64,000 nt of DNA from Enterobacter sp. BIGb0383 (GCF_003751845.1 NZ_RJKQ01000001.1:744001-808000), one strand, 5' to 3'; positions 55,554 to 63,510 are shown, counted from the stretch's first letter. The notes: generated by a model not told the origin, from the letters alone. Made by a program: numbers and translations.

Positions 55554-56642
55554 TTATTGGGCGATATTCTGGCTGAATTGCAAAAGAATAAATTCAGCAG
55601 GGCGTACAGCAGCCAGACCTATTTTCACGATCATTTTTCCCTGATTAATATCATCCTCAGTCATGGTGATATCTTTACCTATCTGCACAAACCAGGCGTC
55701 CTCTTCTTTATTCCCGGCCAGCGCCCCCTGTTGCCATAGCGCATGGAGATAATTATTTACCGCCGCTTTAACCCGCTGCCAGGTCGGCTGACTGTTGGGT
55801 TCAAAGACAAGCTTATTCAGCGCTTTCTGAATATCCTTCTCGACCATATTAAACAGGCGGCGTACCGGGATATAACGCCAGTTATCGCTGTCCTCCAGGG
55901 TACGGGCACCCCACACCACCGTTCCTGTATTCGGGAACGAGCGGATCATATTTAGCGCTTTGCCCTGGCTAAAACGGGATTGCAGCGCGTCACTGACGGG
56001 ATATTGCGGGGTGATACCGTTAATCACCACATTGGCCGGGGCTTTCCAGACACCGCGCGTGCGATCTGTCAGGGCGATGGCAACGGCGGCGACGGCGCTG
56101 GGTGGAATTACATCCGTAGTCCAGGAAGCCAGAACATAAGGGTAAAAGGATGCGGCATAGGATGAGTCAGGAACATTCGACATAACGTCATCCTGGGTGC
56201 CGTCAGCTTTAATTCTTTCCTCAGGGCCATCAAACAAACCAAAAATATTTACTCCGTCCTGAAGCAGTTGATTGAATGGTTCAAGGATGCTATACCCAGA
56301 ATTATTGGCACCTGAAGACACTAAAAGAGTAATGTCGCTATATTTTTTTATCTCATCTAAACCATCTATATCGACCAAATAGCACCGCCCTCCTCCGTTC
56401 ATAAACCAAAGCTTTACAGCCTTGTAATATGAGGCGCTATATGCTTGTGCTGGATCTTCTGGTCTGCCAACTAAAAATTCGGCCAAAGAGTTATAGCTTA
56501 CAATTTTCTCTTCAGGTGCTAAATTCCCTCCATATCTTAAGAAAACAAAAGCCGGCACAGCTGTTGCACTCCTGGATATTGAAAAATTCAGCGACGCCTC
56601 TTCACTCAGGTACACGCCGGGGTAGCTGGTTGTCACGGTCAT
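55554..56642 (-). CDS. afp2: Afp2-like sheath protein, third copy
   Basis: A 362-residue sheath. Residues 1-22 (MTVTTSYPGVYLSEEASLNF) are identical to the second copy; the C-terminal ~177 residues from AVAIALTDRTRGVWKAPANV onward are nearly identical to both others; residues about 23-185 are unrelated in sequence (for example SATAVPAFVFLRYGGNL). RBS AAGAGGAG. It directly follows the second Afp1 tube gene (17 bases between), the Afp1-Afp2 arrangement of a canonical operon. Confidence 0.93.
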   Translation of the reverse strand: MTVTTSYPGVYLSEEASLNFSISRSATAVPAFVFLRYGGNLAPEEKIVSYNSLAEFLVGRPEDPAQAYSASYYKAVKLWFMNGGGRCYLVDIDGLDEIKKYSDITLLVSSGANNSGYSILEPFNQLLQDGVNIFGLFDGPEERIKADGTQDDVMSNVPDSSYAASFYPYVLASWTTDVIPPSAVAAVAIALTDRTRGVWKAPANVVINGITPQYPVSDALQSRFSQGKALNMIRSFPNTGTVVWGARTLEDSDNWRYIPVRRLFNMVEKDIQKALNKLVFEPNSQPTWQRVKAAVNNYLHALWQQGALAGNKEEDAWFVQIGKDITMTEDDINQGKMIVKIGLAAVRPAEFILLQFSQNIAQ

Positions 56643-56659
56643 AATACCGCTCCTCTTAA

Positions 56660-57109
56660 TCAGGCAGCCTGAATCGTCACGCGGTCCGCCATCAGCGTCA
56701 CCTGCTGTACCGCAATTTCATTGCTGGTGGCATCAAATGACGGCGAGGTCAGCGAGGTCGGAAACGCATTGGCAATATTCCAGCTCATCAGCACTTCCGT
56801 TCCGGCATCGTTGGTCAGGCTGATCATAATATCTTTCTTCTCCACCTGATTAAGCTGGATGGAATTAATCCAGCTATACAGCGCGGTATCGCCCGGGAAA
56901 ACACCTTTACTCAGGGTGATATTAATCGCCTGACGCTGGCCGGGCATTTTAAACCAGTTCCCGGTTCCGTCGCGGTATTCAATGGTATCGTAAGTAATAT
57001 CCAGGCCGGAGGCGCTGGTAAAGGGTACCTGCTCATCGCCGAGTGCAACAATAAAGCGGTAGGTCGGGATCGGATACTGTACTGCGATGTCATCTGCGGT
57101 AGTGGCCAT
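56660..57109 (-). CDS. afp1: Afp1-like inner-tube protein, second copy
   Basis: A 149-residue tube protein (MATTADDIAVQYPIPTYRF...), identical in amino acids to the copy at 59532-59981; only a few synonymous bases differ. Tube-fold markers: FTSASGLDITYDTIEYRDG and TLMADRVTIQAA. Start ATG at 57109 after AAGGATA. It lies just downstream of an ops element. The tube is the Hcp-like channel that carries effectors. Confidence 0.94.
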   Translation of the reverse strand: MATTADDIAVQYPIPTYRFIVALGDEQVPFTSASGLDITYDTIEYRDGTGNWFKMPGQRQAINITLSKGVFPGDTALYSWINSIQLNQVEKKDIMISLTNDAGTEVLMSWNIANAFPTSLTSPSFDATSNEIAVQQVTLMADRVTIQAA

Positions 57110-57158
57110 AATATTATCCTTCATGCGTTGATATTCAGAAAATAAGTGAGCGGATAAG

Positions 57159-57179
57159 CAGGCAAGCTACCGCCCCTGG
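57159..57179 (-). promoter_or_regulatory. ops/JUMPstart element (RfaH recruitment), copy 2
   Basis: On the minus strand CCAGGGGCGGTAGCTTGCCT is the JUMPstart sequence with one change (GCTTG for GCGTG). The ops core GGCGGTAGCTTG (57163-57174) fits GGCGGTAGnnTn. Located in the 121-base gap between the second sheath and second tube gene. Confidence 0.85.
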
Positions 57180-57764
57180 AATTCACCAGTCTCTTGCATA
57201 AAAATAACAGAAAGCGAAAACTAACTTCAGTTACTGCGCTATATCCTGACTTAACAGCAGAATAATAAACTCAGCCGGGCGCACAGCAGCAAGACCAATT
57301 TTAATAATCATCTTGCCCTGATTAATATCATCCTCGGTCATGGTGATATCCTTGCCGATCTCGACAAACCAGGCCTCCTCTTCCTTATTCCCGATCAATG
57401 CGCCCTGCTTCCATAGCCCATGGAGATAGTTATTTACCGCCGCTTTTACCCGCTGCCAGGTCGGCTGACTATTGGGTTCAAAGACCAGCTTGTTCAGCGC
57501 CTTCTGGATATCCCGTTCGACCATATTAAACAGACGGCGCACCGGGATATAACGCCAGTTATCGCTGTCATCAAGGGTGCGGGCGCCCCACACCACCGTC
57601 CCCACATTCGGGAAGGTGCGGATCATATTCAGGGCTTTGCCCTGAGTAAACTGGCCCTGCAGATCGTCGGTAACGGGATATAAAGGGGTGATCCCGTTAA
57701 TCACCACATTCGCCGGAGCTTTCCAGACACCGCGGGTACGGTCGGTCAGGGCGATGGCAACGGC
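57159..57764 (-). repeat. Direct repeat B: sheath 3' half plus ops leader
   Basis: About 606 bases covering the last 177 codons of the second sheath gene and 72 bases after its stop are almost identical to 58381-58986, 1222 bases away. Confidence 0.85.
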
Positions 57765-58328
57765 GGCAATAACACTGGGAGCAATTTTTTTATTTTTCCC
57801 GGAACTACTACACCACGGATAATAAACCGCTGCATAGGGTGTGGACGAAAAGCGTTCCATCACTGCTTCTGTCGTGTCATCCGCAGCAATACGGTCTAAA
57901 GGACCATCAAATAAAGCAAATATTTTTATCCCTTGAGCGATTATATTATTGACAGCACTGATTACATAGCTTTGATGGTTTGCATCCAAGTTGTCACTAT
58001 CTATCCCGGCAGAAACGATCGTCGTGATATCATCGAACTGTTTTACTGCGATTTCCAGCTGATCATAATTTATGAGATAACACTTCCCTCCACCCAGTGA
58101 AAACCAGGTATAGAGGGACGTATACCAAATGAAAGCGAAATGACCGTCTCCGGCAGCGGCAACAACGTCCTGCCAGCTATAAAAACAAAAATTAGGCCCG
58201 CCTGGTGGGAGACTATAATATTGATAATAAGCAAATGCGGGAACCATCGTATCTGCGCGGGTAACTGAAAAATTCAGCGACGCCTCTTCACTCAGGTACA
58301 CGCCGGGATAGCTGGTTGTCACCGTCAT
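57231..58328 (-). CDS. afp2: Afp2-like sheath protein, second copy
   Basis: A 365-residue sheath. N-terminus shared with the third copy; a private centre (about 23-188: YYQYYSLPPGGPNFCFYSW, WFSLGGGKCYLINYDQ); conserved C-terminus from AVAIALTDRTRG to LLSQDIAQ. The centre is more AT-rich than the ends. The ATG has CAGGAG upstream. It sits between the first sheath and the second tube, with its own copy of the 3' ops sequence. Confidence 0.93.
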   Translation of the reverse strand: MTVTTSYPGVYLSEEASLNFSVTRADTMVPAFAYYQYYSLPPGGPNFCFYSWQDVVAAAGDGHFAFIWYTSLYTWFSLGGGKCYLINYDQLEIAVKQFDDITTIVSAGIDSDNLDANHQSYVISAVNNIIAQGIKIFALFDGPLDRIAADDTTEAVMERFSSTPYAAVYYPWCSSSGKNKKIAPSVIAAVAIALTDRTRGVWKAPANVVINGITPLYPVTDDLQGQFTQGKALNMIRTFPNVGTVVWGARTLDDSDNWRYIPVRRLFNMVERDIQKALNKLVFEPNSQPTWQRVKAAVNNYLHGLWKQGALIGNKEEEAWFVEIGKDITMTEDDINQGKMIIKIGLAAVRPAEFIILLLSQDIAQ

Positions 58329-58380
58329 AATATACTCCTGTTTGTGTTTACGTTATTCGCCAGCGCCTGACAACGGCAAA

Positions 58381-58401
58381 CAGGCAAGCTACCGCCCCTG
58401 G
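58381..58401 (-). promoter_or_regulatory. ops/JUMPstart element (RfaH recruitment), copy 1
   Basis: Identical 21-base element to that at 57159-57179; ops core at 58385-58396. It lies in the 124-base gap between the first and second sheath genes on the transcribed strand. Confidence 0.85.
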
Positions 58402-58986
58402 AATTCACCAGTCTCTTGCATAAAAATAACAGAAAGCGAAAACTGACTTCAGTTACTGCGCGATATCCTGACTTAATTGCAGAATAATAAATTCAGCCGG
58501 GCGTACAGCCGCAAGACCAATTTTAATAATCATTTTGCCCTGGTTAATATCATCCTCGGTCATGGTAATACCTTTACCGATCTCGACAAACCAGGCCTCT
58601 TCTTCCTTATTCCCGACCAGCGCCCCCTGCTTCCATAGCGCATGGAGATAGTTATTTACCGCCGCTTTTACCCGCTGCCAGGTCGGCTGGCTATTGGGTT
58701 CGAAGATCAGCTTGTTCAGCGCCTTCTGGATATCCCGTTCGACCATATTAAACAGACGACGCACCGGGATATAGCGCCAGTTATCGCTGTCATCAAGGGT
58801 GCGGGCCCCCCACACCACCGTCCCCACATTCGGGAAGGTGCGGATCATATTTAGCGCTTTGCCCTGATTAAACTGGCCCTGCAGATCGTCGGTAACAGGA
58901 TATTGCGGGGTGATCCCATTAATTACCACATTCGCCGGGGCTTTCCAGACGCCGCGGGTGCGATCGGTCAGGGCGATGGCGACGAC
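58381..58986 (-). repeat. Direct repeat A: sheath 3' half plus ops leader
   Basis: Partner of the repeat at 57159-57764. Identity begins abruptly at the end of the ops element and fades where the variable central sheath domain begins. Confidence 0.85.
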
Positions 58987-59517
58987 GGCAACAACGCTGG
59001 GAGCAACAGGGATTGTTGCCCAGTCGGACATCGCCCAGGGGTAAAACGCAGCGGCATAGGGTGACGCGGGGTACTTACTCATTGTCGCGGAAGGATCTAC
59101 ATCGGCGGCAATTTTGGTACCCGGTCCGTCGAGAAGAACAAAAAGCTGTTTACCCGTAATAAAGTTATCAAAATATTGAGTAACATGGTCCGTCTGCCCG
59201 TTAGCCACTATCAGGGTAATATCATCAGGAAAGTCATTCTTCCGTAGCTGGTCATAATCGAGGATATAACAAGTCCCTCCCCCCTGACTGAACCAAAAAC
59301 GCAAAGCGATATAATAATATTGATCGCTATGATCATCCGGAATAACTGCTTTCACTTCAGCCCAGGATTTAAAGCGATGATATGCACCGGCCGGTATACC
59401 TTTCTGACCGCCATTAGATAAAAAAGCGGGTATCACCGTCGCGGTACCGATCACCGAAAAGTTCAGGGATGTATCTTCACTTACATATATACCCGGATGG
59501 GTTGTGATTGTTGTCAT
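58453..59517 (-). CDS. afp2: Afp2-like sheath protein, first copy
   Basis: A 354-residue sheath. Here even the N-terminal arm differs (MTTITTHPGIYVSEDTSLNF), and the centre (about 22-177: AFLSNGGQKGIPAGAYHRF, WFSQGGGTCYILDYDQ) is distinct; the C-terminal ~177 residues match the other copies. GGGGGAACT before the ATG. It follows the first tube gene by 14 bases. The shared FSxGGGxCYxxDYDQ strip in copies 1 and 2 shows that the centres are homologous folds, not different genes. Confidence 0.93.
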   Translation of the reverse strand: MTTITTHPGIYVSEDTSLNFSVIGTATVIPAFLSNGGQKGIPAGAYHRFKSWAEVKAVIPDDHSDQYYYIALRFWFSQGGGTCYILDYDQLRKNDFPDDITLIVANGQTDHVTQYFDNFITGKQLFVLLDGPGTKIAADVDPSATMSKYPASPYAAAFYPWAMSDWATIPVAPSVVAVVAIALTDRTRGVWKAPANVVINGITPQYPVTDDLQGQFNQGKALNMIRTFPNVGTVVWGARTLDDSDNWRYIPVRRLFNMVERDIQKALNKLIFEPNSQPTWQRVKAAVNNYLHALWKQGALVGNKEEEAWFVEIGKGITMTEDDINQGKMIIKIGLAAVRPAEFIILQLSQDIAQ

Positions 59518-59531
59518 AGTTCCCCCAATTC

Positions 59532-59981
59532 TCAGGCAGCCTGAATCGTCACGCGATCCGCCATCAGCGTCACCTGCTGTACCGCAATTTCATTGCTGGT
59601 GGCATCAAATGACGGCGAGGTCAGCGAGGTCGGAAACGCATTGGCAATATTCCAGCTCATCAGCACTTCCGTTCCGGCATCGTTGGTCAGGCTGATCATA
59701 ATATCTTTCTTCTCCACCTGATTAAGCTGGATGGAATTAATCCAGCTATACAGTGCAGTATCACCCGGGAAAACGCCTTTGCTCAGGGTGATATTAATTG
59801 CCTGACGCTGGCCGGGCATTTTAAACCAGTTGCCGGTTCCGTCGCGGTATTCAATGGTATCGTAAGTAATATCCAGGCCGGAGGCACTGGTAAAAGGTAC
59901 CTGCTCATCGCCTAACGCGACAATAAAGCGGTAGGTTGGAATCGGATACTGTACGGCGATGTCATCTGCGGTGGTAGCCAT
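59532..59981 (-). CDS. afp1: Afp1-like inner-tube protein, first copy
   Basis: A 149-residue Hcp-like tube protein, identical to the copy at 56660-57109. GAGGAG lies 5 bases before the ATG at 59981. The 159 bases upstream contain two hairpins and no ops element. Confidence 0.94.
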   Translation of the reverse strand: MATTADDIAVQYPIPTYRFIVALGDEQVPFTSASGLDITYDTIEYRDGTGNWFKMPGQRQAINITLSKGVFPGDTALYSWINSIQLNQVEKKDIMISLTNDAGTEVLMSWNIANAFPTSLTSPSFDATSNEIAVQQVTLMADRVTIQAA

Positions 59982-60023
59982 AATATAACTCCTCAGTAGA
60001 TTGAAAGCAGGCGGTTAAAGTAC

Positions 60024-60110
60024 AGAATCTGGCGAGCAGATTCTATTTAAATATATTCACTAAAAATATGAACTGAGATGTTTTCGAAATGTTATCTGGA
60101 AAACATCTCA
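60024..60110 (-). promoter_or_regulatory. Two hairpins in the leader between lysozyme and first tube gene
   Basis: Hairpin 1: a perfect 12-bp stem, 60074-60085 with 60099-60110, loop 13, followed on the minus strand by GTTCATATTTTTAG, terminator-like for the lysozyme gene. Hairpin 2: 8-bp stem AGAATCTG/CAGATTCT, 60024-60044, nearer the tube start. Their roles are not known. Confidence 0.5.
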
Positions 60111-60140
60111 ATGTAAAAATACAATATTCAGGAAACAGGA

Positions 60141-60572
60141 TTAACTCTCTGTTAAAAAAAGCTGACGTTCAGCCTGTCGCCGTCGTGTTAATCCCGGCAG
60201 TTGTTTTCCGCCAGAATGATCCCAGCGCAGAAACTCGTCGGCAGCTCCCGCATAATCTTCGGCATTCAGTTTTTTTAGCAGGGTTGAGCTAAACAAATTT
60301 CCGGCGCCAAGATTAAAAGTAAATGAGACGAGTGCATCAAATTGATTCTGGGTTAGCGACACAGTGACGCCATGCTCCACGGCACGTTCCGATTCGCCAA
60401 GATCCTGGCGCAGATAGGATTCGGCCTGATCTTCATTAATCACATCGCCGGATTGCACCCCTTTCGTATGCCCATACCCGATAGTCCAGACCCGAGCCGG
60501 ACAGAGATATGCCTCCAGCTGCAATCCTTCGGATTGTTTTATCAGTTCGAGTCCTTTGTCACCTATTTTCAT
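60141..60572 (-). CDS. T4-type lysozyme (GH24 muramidase)
   Basis: A 143-residue cytoplasmic-type lysozyme without signal peptide or SAR anchor. Catalytic Glu15 (QSEGLQLEAY), Cys24 (LCPARVW) in place of Asp20 of T4, and Thr30 give the E-8-[D/C]-5-T spacing; GYGHTKGVQSGDVI follows. It cleaves the glycan strand of peptidoglycan. GGGAG lies upstream of the ATG at 60572. Same strand and just upstream of the eCIS operon; probably helps release of particles by lysis, as phage endolysins do. No holin is visible nearby. Confidence 0.9.
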   Translation of the reverse strand: MKIGDKGLELIKQSEGLQLEAYLCPARVWTIGYGHTKGVQSGDVINEDQAESYLRQDLGESERAVEHGVTVSLTQNQFDALVSFTFNLGAGNLFSSTLLKKLNAEDYAGAADEFLRWDHSGGKQLPGLTRRRQAERQLFLTES

Positions 60573-61021
60573 GGTTTAACTCCCGTTCAACATTCGCCGT
60601 CTCTTTTAGAGAAACAATGTTTTATAAAAGATAAAACCCACGTCAACCATTCACAGAAAAAATGATAGACGGATTTTTTCACCTGTACTTTCACTCCGAA
60701 AGTTACAGACTGTGTAAAAACAATAAACTCATGAACTTAAACAAATCGACAAAAATAATGTAAAACACCGTTTTAAATCTAAAAACAGAATAAAGATCTG
60801 ATAATCTCTTTTGGAAACACGATGTATCGCACAGAGTACGCGAATACTTAGAGCGTTATCTTGTTTTGATAAGGTACCGGGTATATTGTTTGGCAGAAAA
60901 AATGGCGTGGTAAATGATTATAAAAATCAGCGGCATACAAATTAAACATTTCAGCAACATAACAAAAACAATAGTAAAACAATAAGTATTCTGGCACGAC
61001 GCCATTGACACATTTTCCGCA
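60573..61021. other. 449-base AT-rich region upstream of the eCIS locus
   Basis: Very AT-rich on both strands, with no ORF that has a ribosome site. It is the only long non-coding stretch upstream of the lysozyme-eCIS transcript, so it should hold the main promoter and regulator sites. I see no ops element here. Confidence 0.5.
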
Positions 61022-61061
61022 AAAAAAGCACCGGAACACAGCAGTGCTCCGGTGCTTTTTT
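61022..61061 (-). terminator. Intrinsic terminator of mppA
   Basis: GCACCGGA (61028-61035) pairs with TCCGGTGC (61048-61055), extended by A/T pairs on both sides. On the minus strand a seven-T run follows, 15 bases after the mppA stop. Confidence 0.9.
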
Positions 61062-61075
61062 GTCATGCCGTTAGC

Positions 61076-62692
61076 CTAGCGTTTCAACAGGTACATCGTA
61101 CGACTATAGGCGACATCTTCCGGGTTAGTAATCGGATAGCCTTTGAGCCAGGGTTTAATTAAACGCCCGTTGGTGTATTGGTAGATCGGCGCGATAGGGG
61201 CTTTTTCGGCAATGATTTTTTCCGCCTGATTGTAGTCGGCATTGCGCGCAGCCTGCGTGTTCTCCAGGGTTGCCTGGCTGACCACCTTGTCATAGGCCGG
61301 ATCGTTAAAGCGGGAGATATTGCCGCTGTGGGTGGAGGTCAGCAGGGAGAGGAAGGTCGAGGGTTCATTATAATCCCCTACCCAGGAGGCGCGGATCACA
61401 TCAAAATTACCGGTGTTACGGCTGTCGATATAGGTTTTCCACTCCTGATTCTGCAGCTTCACGTCCACCCCCAGGTTTTTCTTCCACATCGAGGCCACCG
61501 CGATGGCAATTTTCTGGTGGTTTTCCGAGGTGTTATAAAGCAGCGTCAGCTTCAATGGGCGCGACGGACCATAACCGGCCGCCTGCAGCAGGGTTTTGGC
61601 CTGGGCATTCAGTTCCTGCTGGCTGGCGTGTTCAAAAGCACCCGGTTCAGGCGTAAAGCCCGCCGTTACGTCAGGGGTAAAGCGCCAGGCCGGTTTCTCC
61701 CCGGTACCCAGCACTTTTTCGGCCATGATCCGCCGGTCGATGGTCATGCTCAGCGCCAGACGCACCCGCGCATCGGCGGTGGGTCCTTTTTGGGTATTAA
61801 AGGCGTAGTAATAGGTACCGAGCTGCGCCGGGGTATAGACCTGGCCGGGAAGCTCTTTAAGCAGTTTCTGATACTGATTTTTCGGGAAGGATTCAGTGAT
61901 ATCAACATCGTTCGCCAGATAGCGTTTGGTGGCCGTGGATTCCTGGTTAATCGGGACAAAGGTAACTTTTTTCAGCACCGTCTTGCCGTTATCCCAGTAG
62001 CTGGCGTTCGGCTCCATCACCAGTTTCTCATTCACTACCCGCTCTTTCAGCACGAAGGCGCCGTTGCCAACCAGATGCCCGGGCTGGGTCCAGTTCTTAT
62101 CGCCTTCGACGTTATTTTTCTGTACCGGGTAGAGCGCAAAGCTGGCGGTCAGGCTCGGGAACCAGGGCAGCGGTTTATCCAGCTGGACTTTCAGGGTATG
62201 TGCATTAACGGCGCTGACGCCCAGCGTATCCGGTGCGGCCTTGCCGTCAATAATAGCCTGGGCGTTCGTCATTCCCGCCAGCGCGGCAAACCAGGCAAAT
62301 TCAGAGGTGTTTTTTGGGTCGACCAGCCGCCGCCAGCTGTAGACAAAATCTTCGGCGGTGACCGGCGTGCCGTCGGACCATTTCGCGTCGTTTCGCAGGG
62401 TAAAGGTCCAGATTTTGTTATCGTTGGTTTGCCAGCGGGTGGCAACCCCGGGAACGATCTCGCCTTTTTCATTCTGGTTAACCAGCCCCTCAAACAGGTC
62501 ACGAATCACCTGTATTTCCGGCAGGCCGACGGCTTTGGCCGGATCCAGGGTGGCGGGTTCATCTTTAATATGGCGGACCAGCTCCTGGCGTTCAGCCAGC
62601 ACGGTGCCCGCAGGGACATCGGCCGCAGCGGCAAGAGAAGATAAGCCACCGAATGACAGTGCGCAGCAGACCAGAGAAAGCGTGTGTTTCAT
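61076..62692 (-). CDS. mppA: MppA, periplasmic murein-tripeptide-binding protein
   Basis: A 538-residue periplasmic binding protein of the OppA family. Signal peptide MKHTLSLVCCALSFGGLSSLAAAA. The mature region follows E. coli MppA (537 residues) closely: ELVRHIKDEPATLDPAKAVG, WFAALAGMTNAQAIIDGKA, YTPAQLGTYYYAFNTQKGP, NTSENHQKIAIAVASMWKKN. It binds L-Ala-gamma-D-Glu-meso-Dap and delivers it to the Opp permease for recycling. ATG at 62692 has AAGGGG upstream; a GTG at 62698 lacks one. Divergent from mpaA. Confidence 0.96.
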   Translation of the reverse strand: MKHTLSLVCCALSFGGLSSLAAAADVPAGTVLAERQELVRHIKDEPATLDPAKAVGLPEIQVIRDLFEGLVNQNEKGEIVPGVATRWQTNDNKIWTFTLRNDAKWSDGTPVTAEDFVYSWRRLVDPKNTSEFAWFAALAGMTNAQAIIDGKAAPDTLGVSAVNAHTLKVQLDKPLPWFPSLTASFALYPVQKNNVEGDKNWTQPGHLVGNGAFVLKERVVNEKLVMEPNASYWDNGKTVLKKVTFVPINQESTATKRYLANDVDITESFPKNQYQKLLKELPGQVYTPAQLGTYYYAFNTQKGPTADARVRLALSMTIDRRIMAEKVLGTGEKPAWRFTPDVTAGFTPEPGAFEHASQQELNAQAKTLLQAAGYGPSRPLKLTLLYNTSENHQKIAIAVASMWKKNLGVDVKLQNQEWKTYIDSRNTGNFDVIRASWVGDYNEPSTFLSLLTSTHSGNISRFNDPAYDKVVSQATLENTQAARNADYNQAEKIIAEKAPIAPIYQYTNGRLIKPWLKGYPITNPEDVAYSRTMYLLKR

Positions 62693-62796
62693 AAGCACCC
62701 CTTACACAAAAGAAATAACCTAAACCCGAAACCATTTGATTAACAGAGAAAATTACTCAAAACTGCCGGTAATATCACGAAAGCCGGGGCTTTATT

Positions 62797-63510
62797 ATGT
62801 CAGTCACTCGTCCGCGATCTGAACGGGGTGCTTTTCCCCTCGATCTTCAACGCTACGGCAGCTCGGTCCTGGGCGCGCCGCTGATCTGGTTTCCCGCAGA
62901 AACACCCGACAGCGACAGCGGGCTGATTCTGGCCGGGACACACGGGGATGAAAGCGCCTCTATCGTTACCCTCTCCTGCGCCCTGCGAACCCTGACGCCC
63001 TCTCTGCGGCGTCATCACGTGGTGCTGGCGGTTAACCCGGACGGCTGCCAGCTGGGCCTGCGCGCCAATGCCAGGGGGGTTGATCTGAACCGCAACTTTC
63101 CCGCCGCCAACTGGAAAACAGGCGAAACGGTGTATCGCTGGAATAGCGCCGCCGAGGCGCGGGATGTGGTTCTGACGACGGGCGACAAACCCGGTTCAGA
63201 GCCGGAAACCCAGGCCCTGTGTGAGCTGATTCACCGGATCCAACCGGCGTGGGCGGTGTCGTTTCACGATCCGCTGGCCTGCATTGAAGACCCGCAGTCG
63301 AGTGAGCTGGGAGCGTGGCTGGCGCAGGCGTTTTCGCTGCCGCTGGTCACCAGCGTCGGGTATGCGACGCCGGGTTCTTTTGGCAGCTGGTGTGCGGATA
63401 TCGGACTACCCTGCATTACCGCCGAGTTTCCCCCGATATCCAATGATGAAGCCAGCGAGATCTGGCTGACGGCAATGAGCGATCTGCTGCTCTGGCGCGC
63501 TCAGAAGTAG
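62797..63510 (+). CDS. mpaA: MpaA, murein tripeptide amidase
   Basis: A 237-residue zinc carboxypeptidase of the M14 family that removes meso-Dap from the murein tripeptide. Zinc ligands are in GTHGDE (HxxE), with the second histidine in SFHDPL; the catalytic glutamate lies in ITAEFPP. NPDGCQLGLRANARGVDLNRN is the substrate-binding loop. Slightly shorter than E. coli MpaA (about 240). Its last 10 bases overlap the convergent ycjG gene. Confidence 0.95.
   Translation: MSVTRPRSERGAFPLDLQRYGSSVLGAPLIWFPAETPDSDSGLILAGTHGDESASIVTLSCALRTLTPSLRRHHVVLAVNPDGCQLGLRANARGVDLNRNFPAANWKTGETVYRWNSAAEARDVVLTTGDKPGSEPETQALCELIHRIQPAWAVSFHDPLACIEDPQSSELGAWLAQAFSLPLVTSVGYATPGSFGSWCADIGLPCITAEFPPISNDEASEIWLTAMSDLLLWRAQK

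Noticed and set aside
35266-60572. Prophage or type VI secretion locus
   Set aside because: No capsid, portal, terminase, integrase, TssJ/L/M or ClpV genes; tube, sheath, DUF4255 cap and AAA+ ATPase order is that of eCIS.
61178-62644. 488-codon open frame on the plus strand opposite mppA
   Set aside because: Entirely antisense to a strongly conserved gene; long open antisense frames are expected in GC-rich coding DNA. The same holds for long frames opposite the HlyD gene (3835-5109), hrpA and ydbK.
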